Part shown: positions 51,682-60,813 of the stretch, one piece after another
Layout: every line of letters starts with the position of its first letter
Position numbering within the stretch: position 1 is the first letter of the stretch
NCBI GenBank assembly: GCA_022823505.1
Contig: JAJEIA010000001.1
Coordinates: forward strand, 45,800-109,799
Length of the DNA stretch: 64,000 nucleotides
DNA from: Dehalococcoidia bacterium
GTDB taxonomy: Bacteria > Chloroflexota > Dehalococcoidia > Lucifugimonadales > UBA3495
Reading direction: 5' to 3'
The notes under the pieces: model-generated
Databases searched by the model: none
Seen by the model: only the letters and a program-made list of their open reading frames with translations
What the model was told of the DNA's origin: nothing
Translations under genes and position numbers: made by a program

Positions 51682-52346
51682 TATTCCGCCACCTCGCTTG
51701 CTGCCCGGCGGGCCCGGTACCGGGGGGCCTGGCACAGTTCCGCGATCCGGCGAATCGCGCCCACGGTGATCAGGACGGTCTGGCGCTTCAGCACGTCGTT
51801 GGCGTTCACCAGGTCGGAGGGCAGGGTCCACATCTGTTTCAGGTTGCCGCCGGCGCGCGCCACGTTCTGCTGGGCTTCTTCCGTGACCACGAGCACCGAC
51901 CCGGAGACGTTCAGGTTCTCCAGAACCTGCTTCATCGACTTGGTCTTCCCGTCGATGCTGTCCAGGGAGTCGACGCAGATGAGGCGGCCGCCGCGGATTT
52001 TCTCGGAGAGGACACACTGCAAAGCCTTGCGACGCATCGCGCGTGGCAAGGCTTTCCGGTAGTCGCGTGGCTTCGGGCCGAAGGCAATACCGCCGTGTCG
52101 CCACTGTGGAGAGCGGATGCTGCCCTGGCGGGCGCGGCCCGTGTGCTTCTGTATCCAGGGCTTCCGTCCACCGCCCGACACTTCGGCGCGGGTGCGCGTG
52201 GAATGGGTGCCCTGTCGCTGGTTCAACTGGTAGATCACCATCGCCTGGTGGACCAGGGTCTGGTTCATGGGCACGTCAAATACGGCCTCGTCCACCTCGA
52301 TGGTATCGACGGGGTTGCCGCCGGTGTTCAATACGGGGAGTTCCAT
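51681..52346 (-). CDS. rplD: 50S ribosomal protein L4
   Basis: The 221-residue L4 reaches into the exit tunnel. MNQTLVHQAMVIYQLNQRQG and TRTRAEVSGGGRKPWIQKHTG (in part) are conserved, followed by GRARQGSIRSPQWRHGGIAFG. It begins 63 bases after rplC. In proteobacteria L4 represses its own operon; no such leader was recognised here. Confidence 0.96.
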   Translation of the reverse strand: MELPVLNTGGNPVDTIEVDEAVFDVPMNQTLVHQAMVIYQLNQRQGTHSTRTRAEVSGGGRKPWIQKHTGRARQGSIRSPQWRHGGIAFGPKPRDYRKALPRAMRRKALQCVLSEKIRGGRLICVDSLDSIDGKTKSMKQVLENLNVSGSVLVVTEEAQQNVARAGGNLKQMWTLPSDLVNANDVLKRQTVLITVGAIRRIAELCQAPRYRARRAASEVAE

Positions 52347-52409
52347 GTCGGATCGGTTCCTTGGGGTTATGGCCTGTGTGTAGCGGGGGTTCCGGGCCGC
52401 CTGGCTCGT

Positions 52410-53036
52410 TTACGCCCTGCTCCTGCCTGTCTTTCGAATTGTCACCGGGCTGTTGGGAGCGCCGGGGATGCCGCCCTTGACCATGAGCAGGTTCCGCTCG
52501 GCGTCCACGAGGACGACTTCCAGTCCTTTCGCCGTCACCCGGCGGTTGCCCATGTGGCCGGCCATCTTCAGTCCCTTGAAGACCTTGCCCGGCGTGGTGC
52601 CGCCGCCGATGGAACCCGGAGCCCGCGCGCGGTCCGACTGACCGTGGGTGCGGGGGCCGCCGCCGAAGCCGTGTCGCTTCATTGTTCCGGCGAACCCTTT
52701 GCCCTTGGACTTGCCAATAACGTCAACGATCTCGCCGGGTTCAAAGATGTCCACGGAAACCAACTGGCCCACTTCGTACTCACTGGTGTCGTCGGCGCGC
52801 ACTTCTTCGAGCCGGCGGCCGATCTGGCTGCCCCGCAGGTGGCCCGCCTCGGGTTTGGTGGGCCGGCGGACGCGTCCGAACCCCAGCTGGACCGATTCGT
52901 AGCCGTCCTTCTCGCTGGTGCGGATCTGGGTGACGGCGCAGGGGCCGGCCTCGATGACGGTTACGGGCACGACCTGGCCGGCGTCGTTGAACACCTGGGT
53001 CATGCCGATCTTCTTGCCGAGGAACGCCTTGAGCAT
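52410..53036 (-). CDS. rplC: 50S ribosomal protein L3
   Basis: The 208-residue L3 shows [40 protein letters not shown] and the late [21 protein letters not shown] (in part). Length normal. It is separated from rpsJ by 199 bases that contain a good promoter, so the S10 region may be transcribed from here independently. Confidence 0.97.
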   Translation of the reverse strand: MLKAFLGKKIGMTQVFNDAGQVVPVTVIEAGPCAVTQIRTSEKDGYESVQLGFGRVRRPTKPEAGHLRGSQIGRRLEEVRADDTSEYEVGQLVSVDIFEPGEIVDVIGKSKGKGFAGTMKRHGFGGGPRTHGQSDRARAPGSIGGGTTPGKVFKGLKMAGHMGNRRVTAKGLEVVLVDAERNLLMVKGGIPGAPNSPVTIRKTGRSRA

Positions 53037-53127
53037 TTTCTTTGCCTGCGAGTGGTGGCCGATGGATGGAATTCGTTAGATAAAATGGTGGCGGTGGCTT
53101 TTATGCCAGCCGCCAGCCGGAACTGCA

Positions 53128-53156
53128 ATTTTACGACGGGATTACTATTCTTTCAA
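53128..53156 (-). promoter_or_regulatory. Promoter TTGAAA-N17-TAAAAT before rplC
   Basis: On the minus strand TTGAAA (53156-53151) and TAAAAT (53133-53128) are 17 bases apart, about 90 bases before the rplC start. It lies in the only large gap of the ribosomal superoperon and would give rplC onward its own start. Confidence 0.65.
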
Positions 53157-53235
53157 GCCTGATTGTCCCGTCCGCACTCCGTTTTAGCCGCCGCACCCGT
53201 GGTCCCGGCCCTTGCCGGCCACGGGCTGGGCCGAT

Positions 53236-53547
53236 TTAGAGTTTGATGGAAATGTCCACTCCCGCCGGCATGTTGAGCCGGGTGAGCGCGTCGATAGTCT
53301 TGCTGGTGGGTTCCATGATGTCCAGGAGCCGCTTGTGCGTTCGGATCTCGAAATGCTCGCGGGAGTCCTTGTCGACGTGGGGCCCCCGGATGACGCAGAA
53401 CCGTCGGATCTGCGTGGGCAGGGGGACGGGGCCCGCGACCCGGGCGCCGGTCAGTTCGGCGGTTTCCACAATCTGTGCGCTGGACTGGTCCAGCATCTTG
53501 TGGTCAAACGCCTTGAGGATGATCCGCATCTGTTGCCTTGCGACCAT
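53236..53547 (-). CDS. rpsJ: 30S ribosomal protein S10
   Basis: The 103-residue S10 (also NusE in antitermination) has [40 protein letters not shown] and [17 protein letters not shown]. The first ATG gives the family length; a second ATG six codons in is less likely. fusA is directly upstream, with no tuf gene between. Confidence 0.96.
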   Translation of the reverse strand: MVARQQMRIILKAFDHKMLDQSSAQIVETAELTGARVAGPVPLPTQIRRFCVIRGPHVDKDSREHFEIRTHKRLLDIMEPTSKTIDALTRLNMPAGVDISIKL

Positions 53548-53599
53548 AATCTAATCCGATAACGCTCCTGTTGTGTGTTCTGTCCGCCGGAACCGCTGG

Positions 53600-55681
53600 C
53601 TACCGGTGGACGGCCAGGGTACGGGCGACGCTTTCCGGCACCGGCTCGTAGTGCCGGAACTCCATGGTGTACGAGGCGCGCCCACGAGTCAGGGACCGCA
53701 ACGCCGTGGTGTACGCGAACGTCTCCCCGAGGGGGATCATTGCGCTCACGGTCTGCAGGTCGTCCTGCCCTTCGATGCTGCGGATCTGGGCGCGGCGCCC
53801 TCCCAAGTCGCTCAGCACTTCGCTGAGAAACTCGCCCGGCGTCACGATCTCCATCTCGAAGAAGGGTTCCTGCAACACCGGAGCCGCCCGGCGCGTCCCG
53901 TCCCGCATGGCCATCATGGCGGCGGAACGGAAGGCCATCTCGGACGAGTCCACCGTGTGGTAGCTGCCGTCTACCAGCGTGACCTTCAGGTCCACCAGAG
54001 GATAGCCAGCCAATGGGCCGTTGTCCAGAGCCTGCTTGACGCCGGCCTCGACGGCCGGGATGTAGTTGCGCGGGATGACGCCGCCGGTGATGCCGTCGAC
54101 GAATTCCGTTCCCGAGCCGCGCTCCTGCGGCTCCAGCTCCAGCCAGACGTGGCCGTACTGGCCGTGGCCGCCGGTCTGGCGTACAAAGCGCCCTTCGACC
54201 CGAACCGGCTTGGTGATGGCTTCGCGGTAGGCAACCCGGGGCTGGCCGACGCGGGCCTCCACGTCGAACTCACGGCGCATGCGGTCGACGAGCACCTCCA
54301 GGTGCAGTTCGCCCATGCCGGAGATGACGGTCTGGCCGGTCTCGTCGTTGAACCGCACCACGAAGGTGGGGTCTTCTTCCGACAACTTCCGCATGGCCTC
54401 GCCCAGCTTGTCCTGGTCGGCGCGGGTGGCGGGCTCGATGGCCACCGAGACCACGGGCTCGGGGAAGTGCGGCGGCTCGAGGATGATCGGCTTGTGGTCA
54501 GTGCTGATGGTGTCGCCGGTGAACGTGTCCTTCAGGCCCACGGCCGCGCAGATGTTGCCGGCGGTGATCTCGGGAAGTTCCTCCCGGTGATTGGCGTGCA
54601 TTCGCAGCAGCCGGCCCATGCGCTCCCTGTTGCCCCGGGTAACGTTGCGCACGGCGGCTCCGGACTCGACCGTTCCGGAATAGATGCGCAGGAACACCAG
54701 CCGGCCCACGTAGGGATCGACGACGACTTTGAAGGCCAGGGCCGACAGGGGCTCGCTGTCCAGGGGTTCCCGGATCTCGATGGTGTCGGTGCCTGGAATT
54801 GTGCCCTCCACGGCCGGCACGTCCAGGGGGGACGGCAGGTAGCAGATGATGGCGTCGAGCAGGGGGTCGATGCCCTTGCCGCGCATCGCGCTGCCGCACA
54901 GCACCGGGACCAACTGGCGGCTGATGGTGGCGGCGCGCAGGGCGGAACGCAGGTCGTCGGCGCAGATATCCTCACCCTCGAGGTACTTGATAAGCAGCGC
55001 CTCATCCGTTTCGACGATCTTTTCGATCATCTCCTGGCGGTAGTCGTTATAGGCCTGCTCGTATTCCGCCGGCACCGGCATCAACTCCGGAGGGTCGGCG
55101 ACGTCGTCGCGCCCGTCGGAGTACATAATGGCCTGGCCTTCAATCAGATCAACCACGCCGCGAAATTCGTCCTCCGCCCCGATGGGTACCTGTACCGCCA
55201 CAGGGTTGCCCTTCAGCCGGCGTCGTATGGACTCGATGGTGCGCTCGTAGGAGGCGCCAACCCGGTCCATCTTGTTGACAAAGCAGATGCGGGGAACGTC
55301 GTAGGTGTCGGCCTGGCGCCAGACGGTTTCGGACTGGGGTTGCACGCCGGCGACGGCGTCCAGCACCACGATGCCGCCGTCGAGGACGCGCAGGCTCCGT
55401 TCGACCTCGGCGGTGAAGTCCACGTGGCCGGGAGTGTCGATGATGTTGACCTGGTGGTCGCGCCAGTAGGCGGTGGTGGCGGCCGCGGTGATGGTGATGC
55501 CCCGTTCCTTCTCCTGCGGCATCCAGTCCATGGCCGTGGTGCCCTCATCCACGCCGCCAACCTTGCGGATGCGACCGGTGAGGTAAAGCACCCGCTCGGT
55601 GACCGTGGTCTTTCCGGCGTCGATGTGTGCGATAAAGCCGATGTTTCGTATCAGATCGGCGTTGGTTGTTACGGCGGTCAT
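53600..55681 (-). CDS. fusA: Translation elongation factor G
   Basis: EF-G drives translocation with GTP. The 693-residue protein (ATG at 55681) has the P-loop AHIDAGKTT (18-26), the [20 protein letters not shown] switch region (in part), DTPGHVDF and NKMD, all of domain I, followed by the usual domains II-V with GMGELHLEV and [13 protein letters not shown]. An upstream in-frame start would add residues encoded by the palindromic repeat and is rejected. Confidence 0.95.
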   Translation of the reverse strand: MTAVTTNADLIRNIGFIAHIDAGKTTVTERVLYLTGRIRKVGGVDEGTTAMDWMPQEKERGITITAAATTAYWRDHQVNIIDTPGHVDFTAEVERSLRVLDGGIVVLDAVAGVQPQSETVWRQADTYDVPRICFVNKMDRVGASYERTIESIRRRLKGNPVAVQVPIGAEDEFRGVVDLIEGQAIMYSDGRDDVADPPELMPVPAEYEQAYNDYRQEMIEKIVETDEALLIKYLEGEDICADDLRSALRAATISRQLVPVLCGSAMRGKGIDPLLDAIICYLPSPLDVPAVEGTIPGTDTIEIREPLDSEPLSALAFKVVVDPYVGRLVFLRIYSGTVESGAAVRNVTRGNRERMGRLLRMHANHREELPEITAGNICAAVGLKDTFTGDTISTDHKPIILEPPHFPEPVVSVAIEPATRADQDKLGEAMRKLSEEDPTFVVRFNDETGQTVISGMGELHLEVLVDRMRREFDVEARVGQPRVAYREAITKPVRVEGRFVRQTGGHGQYGHVWLELEPQERGSGTEFVDGITGGVIPRNYIPAVEAGVKQALDNGPLAGYPLVDLKVTLVDGSYHTVDSSEMAFRSAAMMAMRDGTRRAAPVLQEPFFEMEIVTPGEFLSEVLSDLGGRRAQIRSIEGQDDLQTVSAMIPLGETFAYTTALRSLTRGRASYTMEFRHYEPVPESVARTLAVHR

Positions 55682-55723
55682 ACCTTTACCTGGGGAGGAG
55701 TTGGGGGGTTGATTGACACAAAT

Positions 55724-55751
55724 GTAGGGGCGAATGTTCATTCGCCCCTAC
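55724..55751. repeat. GTAGGGGCGAAT palindrome, copy 2
   Basis: The same perfect 12-base arms as at 15643-15670, here with loop GTTC, lie in the 84-base gap between rpsG and fusA. A palindrome inside a highly expressed operon may modulate read-through or mRNA decay. Confidence 0.9.
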
Positions 55752-55765
55752 GACGGAAGGCGGGG

Positions 55766-56236
55766 TTAGCGGCGGTAATGTACGAAGGCGCGGTTGGCCT
55801 CCGCCATGCGGTGCAGCTCATCCTTGCGACGCACTGCGGAACCCTCGCCCCGGGCGGCGTCCATGAATTCGTTGGCGAGCCCTCGGGCCATGCGCATGCC
55901 GTTACGGGCACGGGCGCCGCGAATTATCCAACGCATTGCCAGCGCTTCGCTGCGGCTGGTGCGGAGTTCAACCGGAACCTGATAGGTTGCGCCGCCCACG
56001 CGACGGGGCCGCACCTCAACGAGGGGGGTCGCGTTGCGCAGGGCCGTGGAAAACACGCCGATCGGATCCTGGTTCGTGTCCTGGCGCACCAGTTCCAGGG
56101 CGTCGTAAACCACCCGCTGGGCGGTGGACTTTTTGCCCTTGAGCATGACCCGATTGATGAACTTGGAAAGCTCCGCGTTGTTGTAGCGCGGGTCGGGCTT
56201 GACTATTCTGGGTTCAGCGCGGCGTCGGCGTGACAT
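55766..56236 (-). CDS. rpsG: 30S ribosomal protein S7
   Basis: The 156-residue S7 starts the assembly of the 30S head. MSRRRRAEPRIVKPDPRYNN begins at the ATG at 56236, then LSKFINRVMLKGKKSTAQRV and GGATYQVPVELRTSRSEALA. The tail ends AFVHYRR. An upstream frame start inside the rpsL-rpsG gap is rejected. Confidence 0.96.
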   Translation of the reverse strand: MSRRRRAEPRIVKPDPRYNNAELSKFINRVMLKGKKSTAQRVVYDALELVRQDTNQDPIGVFSTALRNATPLVEVRPRRVGGATYQVPVELRTSRSEALAMRWIIRGARARNGMRMARGLANEFMDAARGEGSAVRRKDELHRMAEANRAFVHYRR

Positions 56237-56266
56237 GGCTAATCCACCTTGCGTTCCAAAGTGAGC

Positions 56267-56286
56267 CACCCCCGTCGGTGGGGGTG
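56267..56286. repeat. CACCCCC hairpin between rpsL and rpsG
   Basis: Seven-base arms CACCCCC and GGGGGTG with a six-base loop occupy the gap between rpsL and rpsG. No T-run follows, so a processing or attenuation role is as likely as termination. Confidence 0.4.
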
Positions 56287-56318
56287 ACGTTGGCTTGATT
56301 CGTCAGTTTGGGTCTCGG

Positions 56319-56729
56319 TCAGCCTCTACGTGTTCCGTATTTGCTGCGACCTTGACGTCGTCCGTCGACGCCTTCGGTGTCCAGGTTGCTGCGTACCACG
56401 TGGTAGCGCACGCCGGGGAGGTCCTTGACGCGGCCCCCGCGGATCAGCACCACCGAGTGCTCCTGCAGGTTGTGCCCTTCCCCGCCGATGTAGGCGGTAA
56501 CTTCCACGCCGTTGGTCAGCCGGACGCGGCAGATCTTGCGGAGCGCGGAATTGGGCTTCTTGGGGGTCATGGTGCGCACCTGGATGCACACCCCGCGACG
56601 TTGCGGACACCCGGGGCCCCAGCGCGTGCGGTTGCGCAGGGAGTTCTGCACCCAGTGGAGGGCCGGCGCCTTGGTCTTCTTGCGCATCGGCTTGCGGCCC
56701 TTGCGCACCAGTTGATTGACAGTGGGCAT
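56319..56729 (-). CDS. rpsL: 30S ribosomal protein S12
   Basis: The 136-residue S12 governs decoding accuracy. [14 protein letters not shown] starts it, [19 protein letters not shown] contains the lysine region where streptomycin resistance arises (the K in PKKPNS is present), and [26 protein letters not shown] (in part) the second. It is the first gene of the superoperon and follows a clear promoter. Confidence 0.97.
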   Translation of the reverse strand: MPTVNQLVRKGRKPMRKKTKAPALHWVQNSLRNRTRWGPGCPQRRGVCIQVRTMTPKKPNSALRKICRVRLTNGVEVTAYIGGEGHNLQEHSVVLIRGGRVKDLPGVRYHVVRSNLDTEGVDGRRQGRSKYGTRRG

Positions 56730-56774
56730 AAAAATTCCTTAGCCGCCGAGGATTCTCCGGCGCGGCGATGAAAG

Positions 56775-56804
56775 ATGTTACTGCCAGTCGCCGGATTGTG
56801 TCAA
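56775..56804 (-). promoter_or_regulatory. Promoter TTGACA-N18-TAACAT for the str operon
   Basis: On the minus strand TTGACA (56804-56799) and TAACAT (56780-56775) are 18 bases apart, about 46 bases upstream of the rpsL start. The perfect -35 fits strong expression of the ribosomal superoperon. Confidence 0.7.
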
Positions 56805-56930
56805 CTGAATATACGCTCGGCCACTGGCAAGACCTGAAGCGTCTGCCCGTCTCCGGGATGATAATGCGCTCCGGATCCTTGCCCCCCACGCACGGGCGCA
56901 CCGGTTGCACCGCTTCCGCCCGGTGCGGCG

Positions 56931-57290
56931 CTACGCTTGGATCAACAGGGGGCGGAGCTTGTCCAGGAGGGTCTCCACGTCGTCCAAGCTTTCGGCCACC
57001 AGGGCGGCGTCCATGTCGTTTTCGTAGAAGTTCTCGTGGAGCGCGGCCGCCACCGAGAACAGTCGGAATATATCGCCGTCCCCGGTCTCGGCGCGCAGCC
57101 TGCTGGCCGTTCTGTGGTAGTGGCGGTGACGGTTGTGCTCCCACCCGCGCTGCTCGGCGATGGCCTTGAGCATCTGGGTGGCGGCGCCCCAGCCCTTTTC
57201 GGAGGCCTGCGGCAGGTCGCCGGCGGCCAGTTCCCGTCTGGCCTGAGCCAGGAAATGCTCGCTGGCTTGTTGAAACTGCTGCGTGATCAC
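56931..57290 (-). CDS. HEPN/PaREP1-like protein, copy 3
   Basis: This 119-residue all-alpha protein is related to the pair at 10188-11095. It keeps AAGDLPQASEKGWGAATQML, then QRGWEHNRHRH, where Arg48 and His55 preserve the R-x6-H spacing, and AALHENFYEND. I chose GTG at 57290 because AGGAG lies seven bases upstream; a longer TTG-started frame is possible. It stands alone between the PHA operon and the str promoter. Confidence 0.6.
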   Translation of the reverse strand: MITQQFQQASEHFLAQARRELAAGDLPQASEKGWGAATQMLKAIAEQRGWEHNRHRHYHRTASRLRAETGDGDIFRLFSVAAALHENFYENDMDAALVAESLDDVETLLDKLRPLLIQA

Positions 57291-57380
57291 GGGTAGGCTC
57301 CTATGCACTGTCAGGTTATCAACACCGCGAAAAAACGGCAAATGTTGAGCCGTCAGATAATAGTCCAGAGCTCAGTAGGT

Positions 57381-57490
57381 TGTCATTGTGAGGAGCGTGC
57401 GCCGTGGCAATCTCGACGCCGTAGCAGGAACGTCTGCCCCAAAGGACTCCCCTACGCCGACGAGATTGCCGCGCTGCGCTCGCAATGACG
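57381..57490. repeat. TGTCATTG...CAATGACG inverted element
   Basis: About 110 bases are bounded by TGTCATTGTGAGGAGCG... GGCAATCTCG on the left (57381-57415) and the inverted CGAGATTGCCGCG...GCAATGACG on the right (57461-57490). This matches a repeat type common in anaerobic bacteria (CATTGCGAG...GGCAATCTC). The remaining parts of the 292-base gap 57291-57582 show no gene. Confidence 0.75.
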
Positions 57491-57582
57491 ATTGCCCACA
57501 AGTCTGAACCTTTGCGGCATCAGGCACGCGCCCGGCGCGAGGCCCGTCTCAACGTCTGGCGAAACCGCGCCGCTGGTGGCCG

Positions 57583-58326
57583 TTACATGAACAGGCCGCC
57601 GTTCACCTCAAGCTCGGCGCCGGTTACGTAGTCCCCCTCGGGGGAGCAGAGGAACACCACCATCTGCGCGACCTCCTCGGCCTTGCCGAAGCGGCGCAGC
57701 GGGATCTGGCTGAGCAGGCGGTCCTGGATGTTTTCCGGTATGGAGGAGACCATCTCGGTTTCGATGAAGCCGGGGGCCACGGCGTTGACGGTGATGCCCT
57801 TGCTCGCCAGTTCCTTGGCCAGCGTCTTGGTCATGGCGGCGACGCCGGCCTTGGACGCGGCGTAGTTGGCCTGGCCGAAGTTGCCGATCTGTCCGATCAC
57901 CGAGGTGATGTTAACCACGCGGCCGTAGTTCTGCTCCACCATCTGGTCGATGCAGACCTTGGTGCAGTTGAAGACGCCATCCAGGTTGATGGCCAGCACC
58001 TTGCGCCAGGTGGAATGGTCCATGTTGACGAAGGTCTTGTCGGAGGTGACGCCGGCGTTGTTGACCAGGATGTCGATGTGGCCGAACTCCCGGAGCACGG
58101 AGTGAGCCATGGCGTAGGTGTCGGGAAAGTCGCCGACGTCGGCGCGGGCCAGCATCCCCCGGCGTCCCAGCGCCTCGATCTCCTCGACCACCGCGGTGGC
58201 GGCCGCCTCGTTGGAGACATAATTGATGGCAACGTCGGCGCCCTCTTCCGCCAGGGCCAGGGCGATGGCGCGGCCGATGCCCCGGGAGGCGCCGGTGACG
58301 AGTGCAGTACGTCCTTCCAGTTTCAT
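57583..58326 (-). CDS. phaB: Acetoacetyl-CoA reductase / 3-oxoacyl reductase (SDR)
   Basis: This 247-residue short-chain dehydrogenase reduces a 3-oxoacyl thioester with NAD(P)H to the (R)-3-hydroxyacyl form, the monomer for polyhydroxyalkanoate. TGASRGIG (11-18) binds the nucleotide, NNAG follows, and the catalytic Ser142, Tyr155 and Lys159 lie in SVIGQIGNFGQANYAASKAG. PhaB and FabG are hard to separate by sequence; I chose phaB because phaC and phaE lie directly upstream on the same strand. Confidence 0.85.
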   Translation of the reverse strand: MKLEGRTALVTGASRGIGRAIALALAEEGADVAINYVSNEAAATAVVEEIEALGRRGMLARADVGDFPDTYAMAHSVLREFGHIDILVNNAGVTSDKTFVNMDHSTWRKVLAINLDGVFNCTKVCIDQMVEQNYGRVVNITSVIGQIGNFGQANYAASKAGVAAMTKTLAKELASKGITVNAVAPGFIETEMVSSIPENIQDRLLSQIPLRRFGKAEEVAQMVVFLCSPEGDYVTGAELEVNGGLFM

Positions 58327-58372
58327 GTGTGCCTCCTGTCGCTTCGGTCGGGTATCTCGTCGGGAGTTGGTG

Positions 58373-59086
58373 TCAGGCCGGTTCTCCTTCCTCGCTGGCC
58401 GCGGGCGTCGCGGATGCCCGGGCGGAGCGGGAGCGGGCAGACTGGGGACGCCGGGCCGCGCTCAGCTCGCTGCGCAGCTTGCGGATCTCGTCCTCCAGGT
58501 CGTCCAGCTTTTCCTCCATGCCGATGATCCGGGCAAACATGCGGTCCATCTGGCTGCGGGAGGGCAGGTTGTACGCGCGCAGCATGGCGTTGATCTGCGG
58601 GTTGACCTGCTTGGCCGTCCGCTCCTGTATCGCCAGGCCCTGCTCCATGTACTTGCCCAGCGCCTGGGAGAACTCCTCGGTGCTCATCACCTCCGAGAAG
58701 GTGGCGGCCATGGTCTCCAGGTAGCGGGCCCACTGGCGTTGAGCCTCCTCCATGGACGGCGGACGGGTCTCGCCGGACTGGCTGTTCATCCACTGCGACT
58801 GCCAGGATTCGAACATCCGCTGCCACATCGGCATGAAGTCGGCCGGGTTGAATGGCGCTCCAAAGTTAAATGGCGTGAAGGGGCTGGATCCCGGCGTTCC
58901 GGCGCCCGGCGGGAACCCGAAGGGAAACTGGCCGAAGGGCGTTGCGCCCGGGTTGGGGGGAGTAAACCCGCCGAAGCCGGCGGCGGCCTGTGACCAGGCC
59001 TCGGTGGATTTGCGGATCATGTCCTGCCACGCTTCGAAGAAAGCGGTGGCGCTGTTTTCGGTGGTACCGTTGTCGGCGGTGGTCAT
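58373..59086 (-). CDS. phaE: PhaE-like subunit of class III PHA synthase
   Basis: This 237-residue protein resembles PhaE, the non-catalytic partner of class III synthases. A Pro/Gly/Phe-rich N-terminal stretch (FGQFPFGFPPGAG) precedes a helical body with PADFMPMWQRMFESW and QRQWARYLETMAATFSEV, then SRSQMDRMFARIIGMEEKL and a C-terminal coiled coil. The ATG at 59086 has GGGAG about ten bases upstream. Its place between phaC and phaB supports the call; sequence alone is less decisive because PhaE is poorly conserved. Confidence 0.8.
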   Translation of the reverse strand: MTTADNGTTENSATAFFEAWQDMIRKSTEAWSQAAAGFGGFTPPNPGATPFGQFPFGFPPGAGTPGSSPFTPFNFGAPFNPADFMPMWQRMFESWQSQWMNSQSGETRPPSMEEAQRQWARYLETMAATFSEVMSTEEFSQALGKYMEQGLAIQERTAKQVNPQINAMLRAYNLPSRSQMDRMFARIIGMEEKLDDLEDEIRKLRSELSAARRPQSARSRSARASATPAASEEGEPA

Positions 59087-59130
59087 CAGTGGGCGCTCCC
59101 GGTGTGATGGCTGCTTGAGGATTGACTCTT

Positions 59131-60207
59131 TCAGTTGGACCGGGCCGAAACCCACTCATCGATCTTGGGCCAGAGGGTCTGGTGAGCCTGCCGGCCGGAG
59201 AAGACGGAGATGTGCCCGCCGGGCAGCTCCACGAACTCCTTGTCCTCGCTGGACACCACGTCCATCAGGCTGCGCGCTGCCGGCGCGGGAACGATGTAGT
59301 CCTGGTTGGCTGCGGCGACCAGCAGGGGCTGGCTTATGCGGGACAGGTTGACCGCGCGGCCGTTGATGAGGAACTCGCCGCGGATCATCTCGTTCTTGCC
59401 GTACAGGTTCTTCGATAGCTGGCGGAAGAAACGGCCGGGCATGGCGACGAAATCGTTGGCCCAGCGGCTCATGGCCTTGTAGCTTTCGATGTAGCCGGGG
59501 CGGGTCGCGTTGGACCACAGGCCGGCCATGGCCTGGGCTTCCAGGGTGGGCCGGAGCATCTTGAACCCGGTGTTCATCAGCACCGACGGCAGGCTGCCGT
59601 AGTGTTCGACGATCAGGTCGGCGGGGAAGTAACGCTCGTCCAGCCAGGTGCGGAACATGCCGCCCTGCTCGAAATCGATGGGAGTCACGACGGCGACGAA
59701 GTTGCGCACGGGGGCATCGGGGTGCAGGGCCAGGTAGGCGGCGCTGAGGGTGCCGCCGAGGCAGATGCCGTTCAGCGTGATCTCGCTGGCGCCGGAGGCT
59801 TCCAACGCCCGCTCGATGGCCCGGGGGATTATCTTGTAGACGCCCTCCTCGAAGCCCAGTTCCCGGTCCTCTTCGCCGACCACGCCCCAGTCCAGCAGGA
59901 ACACGTCGTGTCCGTGGTTGACCAGGTATTCGATCATGCTGTTGCCGGGGAGCAGGTCCAGGACGTAAGTGCGGCTGATGCCCAGCCACGGAACGATCAG
60001 GTAGGGCAGGCCCAGGGTCTCGCGTTCCCGGGAGCCGTAGCGGAGCAGCCGGGTGTTGCCGCGCTTCCAGATGACCTCGTAGGGCGTGACCTCGGCGGGC
60101 GGGTCGGCCGGGTTGACGACAAAGGCGTCGAACATGGCCTGGAAGCGCTGCCACTGCAGCTGGGCGTCCTGTTGAAATTGGGAGGCGTATTCGGTCGAGT
60201 TGACCAC
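59131..60207 (-). CDS. phaC: Class III polyhydroxyalkanoate synthase PhaC
   Basis: PhaC polymerises (R)-3-hydroxyacyl-CoA into storage polyester. The 358-residue length fits class III (about 355). The lipase-like box GICLGG carries the nucleophile Cys149, with Asp303 in NQDYIVP and His332 in LPGGHISVFSG completing the catalytic set. YLIVPWLGISRTYVLDLLPG and FLLDWGVVGEEDRELGFEE are typical of class III. The gene lies between a phasin-like gene and phaE. Confidence 0.95.
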   Translation of the reverse strand: MVNSTEYASQFQQDAQLQWQRFQAMFDAFVVNPADPPAEVTPYEVIWKRGNTRLLRYGSRERETLGLPYLIVPWLGISRTYVLDLLPGNSMIEYLVNHGHDVFLLDWGVVGEEDRELGFEEGVYKIIPRAIERALEASGASEITLNGICLGGTLSAAYLALHPDAPVRNFVAVVTPIDFEQGGMFRTWLDERYFPADLIVEHYGSLPSVLMNTGFKMLRPTLEAQAMAGLWSNATRPGYIESYKAMSRWANDFVAMPGRFFRQLSKNLYGKNEMIRGEFLINGRAVNLSRISQPLLVAAANQDYIVPAPAARSLMDVVSSEDKEFVELPGGHISVFSGRQAHQTLWPKIDEWVSARSN

Positions 60208-60245
60208 GGGTTTGTCTCCTGTGGGTTGCCGCTGAAGACGGGTGT

Positions 60246-60749
60246 TTAGAAAGGCGCCGTGGGGGCCGTGCCCCGACCGACGGCGAAGGACCAGTCCATG
60301 AAGGCTCGGCCGTAGTCCATGGCGCTCTCGGCCATTTCCTGGCCGGCGGACGCAAGGTCGGTGTTGGCCTTCAGCATGGCGGTGGTGAGGTCGGCGCGGC
60401 GCTTCTCCACGCCCTGGGCGTACTCGGCGCAGGCCCGGAAGTATTCCTGGTCGCCGGCGACGATCGCGTCCATCAGTTCCTGAGCCTCCGGGCTTGCCGA
60501 GGCGGCGGGGCTGGCGGCGAAAGCCCTGGTGAGCTCCGCCATCTTCTCGCTGCGATCACGGGTCCGGCCGATGGACTGTTCCCAGATCTTACCGGAAGCC
60601 GTCTGTTCGGCCTGTAAGGCCTCGGTCATCAGCCGGGTGGTCGCGGCGGATTGTTCCCAACCCATTCGGGCGGCGGCAAAGCCTTGGGACACCATCCGGT
60701 TGTAGGCCTTGACCATCTCTTGCGCGCATTCGGTTACGGTGGCTGCCAC
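60246..60749 (-). CDS. phaP: Phasin-like granule-associated protein
   Basis: This is a 167-residue, nearly all-helical protein without cysteine-rich or enzyme motifs, rich in Ala, Glu, Met and Gln, typical of phasins that coat polyester granules. I chose GTG at 60749 because AGGAGGA lies seven bases upstream; the ATG at 60779 lacks a ribosome-binding site. It sits between the PadR gene and phaC. Phasins vary in sequence, so the call relies on composition, size and position. Confidence 0.68.
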   Translation of the reverse strand: MAATVTECAQEMVKAYNRMVSQGFAAARMGWEQSAATTRLMTEALQAEQTASGKIWEQSIGRTRDRSEKMAELTRAFAASPAASASPEAQELMDAIVAGDQEYFRACAEYAQGVEKRRADLTTAMLKANTDLASAGQEMAESAMDYGRAFMDWSFAVGRGTAPTAPF

Positions 60750-60813
60750 GTTGTGATCCTCCTGAAGTTTCCGGCCCATAGGTTAGGGCCGATTGGTTAC
60801 AAATTGGTTTCGG

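Noticed and set aside
53573..56233. Plus-strand open frame of 886 codons opposite fusA and rpsG
   Set aside because: It lies antisense to unambiguous fusA and rpsG, has His/Gly/Val-rich unnatural composition, and contains no recognisable motif. Long antisense frames are expected in G+C-rich genes.
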